From positions 1-11,312 of the forward strand of contig JAPFCT010000421.1 in the NCBI GenBank assembly GCA_026169575.1: a stretch of DNA of 11,312 bases, given 5' to 3'. The notes below the pieces were generated by a model. The model worked only from the letters and a program-made list of their open reading frames with translations, did not search any database and was not told the DNA's origin. This stretch comes from Faecalimonas sp. GTDB taxonomy: Bacteria > Bacillota_A > Clostridia > Lachnospirales > Lachnospiraceae. Both the position numbers and the translations under genes were made by a program. Shown here piece by piece: positions 1 to 6,805 of the stretch. How positions within the stretch are numbered: the first letter of the stretch is position 1; each line of letters opens with the position of its first letter.

Positions 1-1
1 G

Positions 2-54
2 ATAAACAGTATATAACACTTGACAACAGATTAATACTGTTATATACTGTTTAT
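2..54. repeat. Perfect 17-bp inverted repeat, candidate GntR operator
   Basis: The arm ATAAACAGTATATAACA (2-18) is the exact reverse complement of TGTTATATACTGTTTAT (38-54), with a 19-bp spacer. The right side also holds a direct repeat ATACTGTT at 34-41 and 44-51, exactly 10 bp (one helical turn) apart, and its inverted copy AACAGTAT lies at 5-12. The repeat brackets the -35 box and covers the -10 box of the promoter, so a dimeric repressor bound here would block RNA polymerase. The adjacent GntR/YtrA-type protein is the obvious candidate binder (inference). Confidence 0.75.
20..48 (+). promoter_or_regulatory. Sigma-A promoter of the GntR-ABC operon
   Basis: A perfect -35 box TTGACA (20-25) and a -10 box TATACT (43-48) are separated by 17 bp. 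Transcription should start near 55, which leaves a leader of only about 20 nt before the ATG at 74. This also rules out the ATG at 53 as a translation start. The -10 box lies inside the right arm of the operator-like inverted repeat. Confidence 0.8.
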
Positions 55-60
55 GAACAG

Positions 61-66
61 AGGAGG
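61..66 (+). promoter_or_regulatory. Ribosome binding site setting the GntR start
   Basis: A perfect AGGAGG lies 7 nt before the ATG at 74. The in-frame ATG at 53 lies upstream of this site and at about the predicted transcription start, so 74 is the real start. Confidence 0.85.
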
Positions 67-73
67 TAAGAAG

Positions 74-445
74 ATGAAGATTATCATAAATAGTTCACTG
101 ATGGTTCCTATCTATGAACAGATTGTGGAGCAGATTAAAAAGTTGATTCGTCAGGGGGAGTTACAGGAAAATGATAATTTGCCATCTGTTCGTTCCCTTT
201 CCAAAGAACTGAAGATCAGTGCACTGACAGTGAAGAAAGTATATGATACTCTGGAGGAAGAGGGATTTACTGTCACAGTTCATGGGAAAGGAACTTATGT
301 TGCAGCAACGAACAAAGAAATTCTTCTGGAAGAACAGAAGAAGGAAGTGGAAGCCGATTTGGAGTTGGCCATTCAAAAAGGCAGACGTTATGGGATCAGT
401 GAGGAAGAACTGAGGAGTCTATTTGAATTAATTTTGGAGGGTTGA
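74..445 (+). CDS. GntR-family (YtrA subfamily) transcriptional repressor
   Basis: A 123-residue one-component regulator that probably represses its own operon and the transporter genes behind it. The start at 74 is set by AGGAGG at 61-66. The N-terminal winged helix-turn-helix covers about residues 10-76: the GntR signature begins with PIYEQI (12-17), followed by LPSVRSLSKELKIS (36-49), a recognition helix around TVKKVYDTLEEEGF (52-65) and the wing HGKGTYV (70-76). Only about 47 residues follow, with charged helices (about 84-121), far shorter than the effector domains of FadR or HutC types. This is the layout of YtrA-type members, which sit next to ABC transporters (e.g. YtrA, and PmtR of staphylococci). 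Its stop codon overlaps the start region of the ATPase gene, so the two are translationally coupled. The inducer is not evident. Confidence 0.9.
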   Translation: MKIIINSSLMVPIYEQIVEQIKKLIRQGELQENDNLPSVRSLSKELKISALTVKKVYDTLEEEGFTVTVHGKGTYVAATNKEILLEEQKKEVEADLELAIQKGRRYGISEEELRSLFELILEG

Positions 446-447
446 TG

Positions 448-1299
448 ATGTTAAAGATTGAACATTTGAAAAAGCGGTATGATTCGTTTTCACTGGACTG
501 TTCTCTGGAGGTGAGACCCGGATATGTGACGGGGCTGATCGGACAGAATGGAGCAGGAAAGAGCACTACGTTTAAGGCGATTCTCGGGTTGATTGCAGCG
601 GATGGAGGCACAATTACTATTCTGGGGAAGGATGTAAGTAAGATTACGACAGAAGATAAGCAGAAAATCGGAGTAGTGCTTGCAGACTCAGGATTTAGCG
701 GGTATCTGACGATCTATGACATTCTTCCGGTTATGGAGCGTCTGTATAGGAAATTTGACCGGAAGGCTTTTATGAAAAGAGCGGAATATTTTGGACTGCC
801 TCTTCGTAAAAAGATCAAGGGATTTTCGACGGGGATGAAAGCAAAGTTAAAAGTGCTGATTACAATTTCCTATCAGGCAGAACTTTTAATTCTGGATGAA
901 CCGACTGCAGGGCTTGATGTCATTGCAAGAGATGAACTTCTGGAGATGCTCAGGGATTTTATGGAGGAGGATGAACGGAGAGCTATTTTGATCAGTTCTC
1001 ATATTTCAGGAGATCTGGAGTCACTCTGTGATGACCTCTATATGATCCATGAAGGAAAGATTATCCTGCACGAGGAAACAGATGTGCTTCTTGGCGATTA
1101 CGGGATACTGAAAGCCGACGAGAAACAGTTTGAAGGGCTGGAGCGGAGATATATTCTGCGTTATAAGAAAGAGGGATATGGGTATCGGTGTCTCACGGAT
1201 CAGAGACAGTATTATGTGGAGAATTATCCACAGCTTGCAGTGGAGAAAGGGAGCATTGATGAAGTGATCATGATGATGAGCAAAGGGGTGGAAAGATGA
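448..1299 (+). CDS. ABC transporter ATP-binding protein (YtrB/PmtA-like)
   Basis: A 283-residue cytoplasmic ATPase that should power the permease encoded next to it. Visible motifs: Walker A GQNGAGKST (32-40), signature FSTGM (126-130) in place of LSGGQ, Walker B LLILDEPTAGLD with D150 and catalytic E151, and the switch histidine H185 in ISSHISGD. The Q-loop region (about residues 74-83) reads IGVVLADSGF, with no glutamine where one is expected. Similar relaxed motifs occur in ATPases of ABC-2-type exporters such as the bacitracin, Ytr and Pmt groups. A C-terminal extension of about 70 residues follows the nucleotide-binding domain. The start was placed at ATG 448, 6 nt after GGAGGG (436-441); ATG 445 and TTG 442 are in frame but too close to that site. 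It overlaps the permease gene by four bases (ATGA). The substrate is unknown; an exported peptide or antimicrobial is an inference from the family. Confidence 0.9.
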   Translation: MLKIEHLKKRYDSFSLDCSLEVRPGYVTGLIGQNGAGKSTTFKAILGLIAADGGTITILGKDVSKITTEDKQKIGVVLADSGFSGYLTIYDILPVMERLYRKFDRKAFMKRAEYFGLPLRKKIKGFSTGMKAKLKVLITISYQAELLILDEPTAGLDVIARDELLEMLRDFMEEDERRAILISSHISGDLESLCDDLYMIHEGKIILHEETDVLLGDYGILKADEKQFEGLERRYILRYKKEGYGYRCLTDQRQYYVENYPQLAVEKGSIDEVIMMMSKGVER

Positions 1300-1949
1300 G
1301 CGGATTGTTGATCAAAGATTTGAAATTAATGAAGGAACAGAGAAGCTTTGTGTTTCTGATCATAGCAGTGGGAATTGGAATCACTGTGTTTACAGGGCAG
1401 TCTGATTTTGTGCTCGGATATATGACTTTCATAGGAGCGATGTTTTCTATGAGCTCGATCAGTTATGATGAGTTCGACAATGGGAATTTATTCTTATTTT
1501 CTCTTCCGATCACGAGAAAAGGATATGTGATAGAAAAATATATATTCGCGTTATTGACAAGTATTGTTTCGTGGGTTCTGGCAGTAGGAATATCAGCCGG
1601 GGCAAAGATCTGGAAAGGGCAGCCGATCGAGACAGAATGGATTTTTGTATCTGTATTTACATGGGTCATTCTTGTTTTTCTGATGATGTGTATGCTTCCG
1701 GTTCATTTGAAATTTGGTGGGGAGAAGATGAAAATTGCGTTCATTGGGATCGTAGGAGTCGCATTTCTGATCGGACTGGCAGCAGTGAAGATTTCGGAGA
1801 AGATGGGTCTTGATCTTGCAGTGGTTGTAAATCAGGTAGAACAGATGCAGATTGGAAGGCTTCTTCTGGCAGCAATGATTGTGACAGCTGTCGTATCTTT
1901 TGTGTCTTTGTGGATCAGTGTACGGATCGTGGAGCGCAAGGAATTTTAA
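1296..1949 (+). CDS. ABC-2-type transporter permease (ABC2_membrane_5-like)
   Basis: A 217-residue integral membrane protein, the likely partner of the preceding ATPase. Six hydrophobic segments are visible at about residues 17-33, 37-55, 80-100, 115-135, 146-164 and 188-212. The stretch SYDEFDNGNLFLFSLPITRK (56-75) is typical of the family that includes the PmtB/PmtD permeases, where the N-terminal part also reads like SGLLIKDLKLMK. Translation starts at ATG 1296, overlapping the ATPase stop by four bases, with the purine-rich GGGGTGG just upstream as ribosome site. There is only one permease and one ATPase here, so the complex is probably a homodimer of each. It ends the operon; 28 bp later comes a foldable RNA element with a T-tract. 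Substrate unknown. Confidence 0.85.
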   Translation: MSGLLIKDLKLMKEQRSFVFLIIAVGIGITVFTGQSDFVLGYMTFIGAMFSMSSISYDEFDNGNLFLFSLPITRKGYVIEKYIFALLTSIVSWVLAVGISAGAKIWKGQPIETEWIFVSVFTWVILVFLMMCMLPVHLKFGGEKMKIAFIGIVGVAFLIGLAAVKISEKMGLDLAVVVNQVEQMQIGRLLLAAMIVTAVVSFVSLWISVRIVERKEF

Positions 1950-1976
1950 AGCATGAAAAATTAAATTATAAAATAG

Positions 1977-2082
1977 ATGCCGCAGTACGGATTTTTAGGG
2001 GCTGTAAAGATGCAGCCGGTGCAGGACATATGTGAGAGATAGCAGAATGTACCTGAAAGAAAATGAAGTCTGCGGTATTTTT
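1977..2082 (+). ncRNA. Candidate structured RNA or complex terminator
   Basis: Three helices can be drawn by eye. P1 pairs ATGCCGCAG (1977-1985) with CTGCGGTAT (2070-2078), one G-U pair, and is followed directly by TTTTT (2078-2082). P2 pairs GGCTGTA (2000-2006) with TGCAGCC (2011-2017) around the loop AAGA. P3 pairs CAGGACAT (2022-2029) with ATGTACCTG (2047-2055), with one bulged A. The closed three-way shape with a terminal T-tract suits either a standalone small RNA or the 3' end of the GntR-ABC transcript. A TATAAA box at 1967-1972 would start transcription near 1979, but its -35 is poor. It does not match SRP, 6S or any riboswitch I recognise. Confidence 0.35.
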
Positions 2083-2097
2083 ATATCAGAATAATAA

Positions 2098-2113
2098 TTA
2101 AATATTTAACTAA
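2098..2113. promoter_or_regulatory. AT-rich palindrome, possible second MarR site
   Basis: TTAAATATTTAA (2098-2109) is a perfect 12-bp palindrome running into TTAACTAA (2106-2113). The same TTAACTAA recurs in the operator-like repeat at 2203-2210. It lies about 50 bp upstream of the -35 box, so it could be an auxiliary operator. AT-rich DNA makes chance palindromes common. Confidence 0.25.
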
Positions 2114-2160
2114 ATTTTCGGTGAAAAATATTAAGAAAATATAAATACTACGATTAGATA

Positions 2161-2189
2161 TTGACAATTTTTGTGTAGAAACATAGAAT
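2161..2189 (+). promoter_or_regulatory. Sigma-A promoter of the MarR-ABC-ABC operon
   Basis: A perfect -35 box TTGACA (2161-2166) is followed after 17 bp by TAGAAT (2184-2189), one base from consensus. Transcription should begin near 2196, inside the palindrome at 2190-2211. Confidence 0.75.
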
Positions 2190-2211
2190 ATTAATTAAAC
2201 GATTAACTAAT
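2190..2211. promoter_or_regulatory. Imperfect inverted repeat, candidate MarR operator
   Basis: ATTAATTAAAC (2190-2200) faces GATTAACTAAT (2201-2211); 9 of 11 positions are symmetric. The size and AT-rich character fit MarR-family operators. It begins right after the -10 box and spans the predicted transcription start, a standard position for autorepression. The assignment to the MarR protein encoded just downstream is inferred from position. Confidence 0.55.
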
Positions 2212-2229
2212 TTGGAAAGGAGAAATGAA

Positions 2230-2676
2230 ATGGAAGAAAGTACGCAGCTGTTGATGTGTCATGTGATGCATCTGTATTTGCAGAGAAGTATCTGTCTGTT
2301 TAAAGAATTAGATATTCATCCTGGCCAGGCGGGGCTTTTGTGGGCATTGAACGGAAAAGATCAGGCTGGCAGGGGAATGGCGCAGAAAGAGCTGGCAAAA
2401 CATATTGGTGTAAAACCTCCTTCGATCACAGTGATGTTAAAGAAGCTGGAGGCCGGATCATATATAGAGAAGAAGCAGGATGAAAATGATCAGAGGATCA
2501 TGCGCATTTTTCTCACAGAAAAGGGCAGAGATATTGCAGCAAAGATGGAGACTGTGATGGAACAGCTTGAGCAGGAGGCTTTTGCAAATATGAATGAGCA
2601 GGAGGTTATGCTTTTTCGCAGGCTTCTGCTTCAGATGAGAGACAACTTGAAGAGTGCAGCAGGAAAGGAAGGTTAA
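2230..2676 (+). CDS. MarR-family transcriptional regulator
   Basis: A 148-residue winged-helix regulator, expected to act as a dimer that represses this operon until a ligand (often a toxic small molecule) is bound. The helix-turn-helix is at about residues 51-76 (MAQKELAKHIGVKPPSITVMLKKLEAG), and the wing carries the family signature DENDQRIMRIFLTEKG (84-99), with D87 and R89 as the conserved D-x-R pair. Flanking N- and C-terminal helices (about 5-27 and 100-143) would form the dimer interface. The start at ATG 2230 lies 7 nt after AAAGGAG (2216-2222); a TTG at 2212 in the same frame overlaps that ribosome site and is rejected. The stop is one base from the start of the first ABC gene, so the three genes form a tight operon. 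Cys10 and Cys22 could sense redox or electrophiles, but that is speculative. Confidence 0.9.
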   Translation: MEESTQLLMCHVMHLYLQRSICLFKELDIHPGQAGLLWALNGKDQAGRGMAQKELAKHIGVKPPSITVMLKKLEAGSYIEKKQDENDQRIMRIFLTEKGRDIAAKMETVMEQLEQEAFANMNEQEVMLFRRLLLQMRDNLKSAAGKEG

Positions 2677-2677
2677 G

Positions 2678-4918
2678 ATGGGAAAATTATTTAAATTTAT
2701 GAAGCCATATGCAGCGACGATCTGCATGATCGTTGTATTTTTAGTGCTTCAGGCTTATTGCGACCTGTCTCTGCCGGGATATACATCTGACATTGTCAAT
2801 GTCGGAATCCAGCAGGGAGGGATCGATACAACGATACCGGAGCAGATTTCTGTAGAAGATATGGATAGATTGTTTTTATTTGTATCCGGGGAAGATCAGG
2901 AAACAGTTCTGGATGCCTATGAGAAGGATACAGATACTTATAAGACAGAGACATATATTCTGAAGGATGGGATTCTGAAAGATGAGGAGAGGACCGATGA
3001 GATTTCAGGAATCTTAAGCAAACCGATGATGCTTGTCACTGCGTTTGCATCCGACAGTGAAGAGACGAAGAAAATGACAGATGCAATGCTTGCCGGGATC
3101 CCAAAGGAAATGGTAAGCGAGGATATGAACGTTTTTGATATTCTTGCGATGATGCCTGAAAAACAGCGCAAAGAGATGGTGACAGAGGCTGGACAAAAGG
3201 TGGATGAGATGCCGGAGACAATGTTAGAGCAGGCAGCTACGATCTATCTGAAGGAAGCATATCAGAATCTGGGAATGGATACCGATAAGATCCAGACGGG
3301 ATACATGTTCCGAACCGGGGGCAAGATGCTGGCACTTGCTGCATTCGGTATGATTGTTAGTGTGATCGTCGGATTTCTTGCATCGAAAGTCGGTGCTTCG
3401 ACCGGACGTGATCTGAGGGGAAAAGTGTTCCACAAAGTAGTTGAGTTTTCTAACGGAGAGTTTGACAAGTTTTCCACAGCATCGCTGATTACAAGAAGCA
3501 CAAATGATATCCAGCAGATCCAGATGCTGACAGTTATGATTTTGAGGATGGTTCTGTATGCACCGATCATGGGAATCGGAGGAGTGTTTAAAGTTTTCCG
3601 CACGAATGTCTCCATGTCATGGATCATCGGGCTTGCAGTTGTACTGATCGCGATGGTCGTAGTCGTACTGTTTGTTGTGGCGATGCCAAAATTCAAAATT
3701 TTGCAAAATCTTGTGGACCGTCTGAACCTTGTTACAAGAGAGATCCTGACAGGACTTTCTGTCATCCGTGCGTTCAGCACTGAGAAGCATGAGGAAGAGC
3801 GGTTTGACAAAGCAAACAGAGATCTGACAAAGACAAACTTATTTGTCAACCGTGCAATGACATTTATGATGCCGACTATGATGCTGATCATGAATGCGAT
3901 TTCGATTCTGATTGTATGGGTAGGTGCAAATGGAATCAATGACGGACAGATGCAGGTCGGGGATATGATGGCGTTTATCCAGTACACAATGCAGATCATC
4001 ATGGCATTCTTAATGATCTGTATGATTTCAATCATGCTTCCGAGAGCGGCAGTTTCTGCAACGCGTGTGGATGAAGTTCTTACAAGTACAACTTTGATCA
4101 ACGATCCGAAACAGCCGAGACATCTGGACAAAGACGGAAAAGGAGTTGTTACGTTTGATCATGTATCCTTTCGGTATCCGGGAGCAGAGGAAGATGTTCT
4201 GCACGATATTTCTTTTGTTGCAAAGCCTGGTGAGACGACAGCCATCATCGGAAGTACCGGAAGTGGAAAGTCTACTATGGTAAATCTGATCCCGAGATTT
4301 TATGATGTGACAGAAGGAAAAATCACGATTGACGGCGAAGATATCCGGAATGTGACACAGCATGAATTAAGGGAGCAGTTAGGATATGTTCCGCAGAAAG
4401 GTGTGCTTTTCTCAGGAACGATCGCAAGTAATATTTTATATGGAAATCCAGATGGAAGCGAAGAGGAAATGGTGGAGGCCGCGCAGGTAGCACAGGCATC
4501 CGAATTTATCGAGGAGAAATCAAAACGTTATGACAGCAGGATCTCCCAGGGAGGCGGAAATGTCTCAGGAGGTCAGAAGCAGAGGCTGTCGATCGCAAGG
4601 GCGATCGCGAAGGATCCGAAGATCTTTATTTTTGATGACAGTTTCTCTGCGTTAGACTATAAGACCGATGTGACACTGCGAAAGGCTTTAAAAGAACATA
4701 CGGTGGACAGCACCGTGATCATTGTCGCACAGCGTATCAGTACAATCCTTCACGCAGAGCAGATCATTGTTTTGGATGAAGGCAAGATCGCAGGAATCGG
4801 AACACATAAAGAATTGTTGAAAAACTGTGATGTATATTATCAGATTGCAGCTTCCCAGCTCTCAGAAAAGGAACTGGAGCGTGATCTGGATGAAGCTGGA
4901 CAGAAGGGAGGAAAATAA
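2678..4918 (+). CDS. ABC exporter half-transporter with degenerate ATP site (subunit 1)
   Basis: A 746-residue fusion of a transmembrane domain and an ATPase, one half of a probable heterodimeric multidrug-type exporter. TM1 lies at about residues 12-32; then comes an extracytoplasmic insert of about 160 residues (50-210), then the remaining helices (about 215-450), then the ATPase (about 490-725). Walker A is GSTGSGKST (525-533) and the signature VSGGQ (629-633) is intact. Walker B reads IFIFDDSF, with D654 where the catalytic glutamate should be, and the switch histidine is replaced by Q685 (VAQRIST). Its own ATP site is therefore degenerate, while its intact signature completes the active site of the partner. 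The start ATG 2678, one base after the MarR stop, has the purine-rich AGGAAGG upstream; an in-frame GTG at 2654 lies inside marR and is rejected. The partner follows after 2 bp. Confidence 0.93.
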   Translation: MGKLFKFMKPYAATICMIVVFLVLQAYCDLSLPGYTSDIVNVGIQQGGIDTTIPEQISVEDMDRLFLFVSGEDQETVLDAYEKDTDTYKTETYILKDGILKDEERTDEISGILSKPMMLVTAFASDSEETKKMTDAMLAGIPKEMVSEDMNVFDILAMMPEKQRKEMVTEAGQKVDEMPETMLEQAATIYLKEAYQNLGMDTDKIQTGYMFRTGGKMLALAAFGMIVSVIVGFLASKVGASTGRDLRGKVFHKVVEFSNGEFDKFSTASLITRSTNDIQQIQMLTVMILRMVLYAPIMGIGGVFKVFRTNVSMSWIIGLAVVLIAMVVVVLFVVAMPKFKILQNLVDRLNLVTREILTGLSVIRAFSTEKHEEERFDKANRDLTKTNLFVNRAMTFMMPTMMLIMNAISILIVWVGANGINDGQMQVGDMMAFIQYTMQIIMAFLMICMISIMLPRAAVSATRVDEVLTSTTLINDPKQPRHLDKDGKGVVTFDHVSFRYPGAEEDVLHDISFVAKPGETTAIIGSTGSGKSTMVNLIPRFYDVTEGKITIDGEDIRNVTQHELREQLGYVPQKGVLFSGTIASNILYGNPDGSEEEMVEAAQVAQASEFIEEKSKRYDSRISQGGGNVSGGQKQRLSIARAIAKDPKIFIFDDSFSALDYKTDVTLRKALKEHTVDSTVIIVAQRISTILHAEQIIVLDEGKIAGIGTHKELLKNCDVYYQIAASQLSEKELERDLDEAGQKGGK

Positions 4919-4920
4919 GC

Positions 4921-6750
4921 ATGAGTAAAGGACATGGACATGGCGGCCACATGGGAGGCATGGGAGCCGGAGAGAAAGCAAAAGATTTCAAGGGAACGAT
5001 GAAGAAGCTTTTGTCCTATATGAGCGCCTATAAATTAGGGATTATCGCAGTAATGATCTTTGCAGTCGGAAGCACGATCTTTAACATTGTTGGACCGAAG
5101 ATCCTCGGAAAAGCGACAACTGAGATTTTCAATGGTCTGGTCAGCAAGGTATCCGGAGGAAGCGGGATCAACTTTGACAAAATTGCAGAGATTCTTCTGT
5201 TTCTGCTAGGACTGTATGCATTCAGTGCCGTATTTTCATTTATCCAGGGATTTATCATGACAGGTGTTTCACAGAAGCTGACTTATAAGCTCAGAAAAGA
5301 AATTTCTGAGAAGATCAACCGGATGCCGATGAATTATTTTGATACAAAGACGCATGGTGAAGTACTTTCAAGAGTTACAAACGATGTGGATACGTTAAGC
5401 CAGAGTCTGAATCAGAGTGCAACACAGATCATTACTTCCTTTACGACGATCATCGGTATTCTGATCATGATGATCAGCATCAGTCCGCTGATGACGGTTG
5501 TGGCGCTTCTGATCCTTCCGGTATCGATGCTTTTGATCTCTACAATCGTAAAGCGGTCACAGAAGCACTTTAAAAATCAGCAGGAATATTTAGGGCATGT
5601 CAACGGACAGGTCGAAGAAGTGTACGGTGGTCACAGTATCGTAAGAGCATTTAATAAGGAAGAAGATGTAATCCGGGAATTTAATGAGACCAATGAGATT
5701 TTGTATCAGTCTGCATGGAAATCACAGTTTTTCTCAGGAATGATGATGCCGATCATGTCATTTGTAGGAAATCTTGGCTATGTGGCAGTAGCAATCCTGG
5801 GGGGATATCTGGCGATCAAAGATGCGATCGAGGTCGGAGATATCCAGTCTTTTATCCAGTACGTGCGGAGCTTTACACAGCCGATCACGCAGGTGGCGCA
5901 GGTAGCTAATATGCTGCAGTCAACAGCAGCTGCTTCTGAGAGAGTCTTTGAATTTTTAGAAGAAGAGGAAGAAGACCAGTTCGCAGAGCATCCGGTTTCC
6001 GTGGAGGGACTGAAAGGAAATGTAGAATTTAAGCATGTGCATTTCGGTTACAATGAAGACCGTACGATTATCAATGATTTTTCTGCGAAAGTAAAAGAAG
6101 GACAGAAGATCGCGATCGTCGGTCCGACGGGTGCAGGAAAGACGACGATGATCAAGCTTCTGATGCGGTTTTATGATGTCAACAGCGGGGAGATCCTGAT
6201 CGACGGGCATAACCTGAAGGATTTCAACCGAAGTGAACTGCGTCAGATGTTTGGAATGGTACTCCAGGATACATGGCTGTTCCACGGATCGATCAAGGAT
6301 AATATCCGCTATGGAAAGCTGGATGCGACAGATGAGGAAGTTGTGGAGGCTGCAAAGGCGGCATATGTACACCGGTTTGTCCAGACGCTTCCGGATGGCT
6401 ACAATATGGAATTAAATGAGGAAGCAAGCAATGTGTCGCAAGGACAGAAGCAGCTGCTTACGATCGCAAGGGCAATTCTTGCAGACCCGAAGATCCTGAT
6501 CCTTGATGAGGCGACCAGCTCTGTCGATACAAGAACGGAGATCCGGATTCAGAAAGCGATGGATAATCTGATGAAAGGCAGAACAAGCTTTGTCATTGCA
6601 CACAGACTGTCAACGATCCGTGATGCGGATCTGATCCTTGTTATGAAAGATGGGGATATCGTAGAGCAGGGCAATCATGAAGAACTTCTGGCAAAAGACG
6701 GATTCTATGCGAACCTTTACAATTCACAGTTTGAACAGACGAGCGCATAG
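4921..6750 (+). CDS. ABC exporter half-transporter with intact catalytic residues (subunit 2)
   Basis: A 609-residue half-transporter, the partner of the preceding subunit. The transmembrane domain covers about residues 35-335 and the ATPase about 365-600. Walker A is GPTGAGKTT (401-409), Walker B is LILDEATSSVD with catalytic E530, and the switch histidine is H561 (IAHRLST). Its signature is VSQGQ (505-509) instead of LSGGQ. That deviation falls in the same composite site as the D654 and Q685 changes of subunit 1, so the pair keeps one working and one degenerate ATP site, as in TM287/288, LmrCD and BmrCD. The N-terminus before the first helix is rich in His, Gly and Met (residues 1-16), a possible metal-binding or merely flexible tail. 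The start follows AGGGAGG (4905-4911) by 9 nt. The operon ends at the hairpin centred near 6846. The substrate is unknown; lipophilic drugs are usual for the family. Confidence 0.93.
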   Translation: MSKGHGHGGHMGGMGAGEKAKDFKGTMKKLLSYMSAYKLGIIAVMIFAVGSTIFNIVGPKILGKATTEIFNGLVSKVSGGSGINFDKIAEILLFLLGLYAFSAVFSFIQGFIMTGVSQKLTYKLRKEISEKINRMPMNYFDTKTHGEVLSRVTNDVDTLSQSLNQSATQIITSFTTIIGILIMMISISPLMTVVALLILPVSMLLISTIVKRSQKHFKNQQEYLGHVNGQVEEVYGGHSIVRAFNKEEDVIREFNETNEILYQSAWKSQFFSGMMMPIMSFVGNLGYVAVAILGGYLAIKDAIEVGDIQSFIQYVRSFTQPITQVAQVANMLQSTAAASERVFEFLEEEEEDQFAEHPVSVEGLKGNVEFKHVHFGYNEDRTIINDFSAKVKEGQKIAIVGPTGAGKTTMIKLLMRFYDVNSGEILIDGHNLKDFNRSELRQMFGMVLQDTWLFHGSIKDNIRYGKLDATDEEVVEAAKAAYVHRFVQTLPDGYNMELNEEASNVSQGQKQLLTIARAILADPKILILDEATSSVDTRTEIRIQKAMDNLMKGRTSFVIAHRLSTIRDADLILVMKDGDIVEQGNHEELLAKDGFYANLYNSQFEQTSA

Positions 6751-6805
6751 GAGAAGGAATCGAAGTCAGGAAAGAAATGAAAACAAAATAGGAAAGTGAC
6801 AAAGA

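Noticed and set aside
53..73. ATG at 53 as the start of the GntR gene
   Set aside because: It lies at or before the predicted transcription start and upstream of the AGGAGG at 61-66; the ATG at 74 has ideal spacing.
1977..2082. SRP RNA, 6S RNA or a known riboswitch at the structured region
   Set aside because: The conserved GGAAGC-type loop of SRP RNA, the long single hairpin with central bubble of 6S RNA and the core motifs of common riboswitches are not visible.
2654..2677. GTG at 2654 as the start of the first ABC exporter gene
   Set aside because: It lies inside the MarR gene and adds eight residues unlike the family N-terminus; ATG 2678 has a proper ribosome site and begins the expected MGKLFKFMKPY.
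3684..3710. Short AT-rich inverted repeat (CAAAATT/AATTTTG) in the first ABC gene
   Set aside because: It lies within well-conserved coding sequence and is short and AT-rich, as expected by chance.
3262..4131. 289-codon open frame on the minus strand inside the first ABC exporter gene
   Set aside because: It lies wholly opposite a strongly supported gene, has an Ile/Thr/Ser-rich composition typical of antisense shadow, and no ribosome site or family resemblance.
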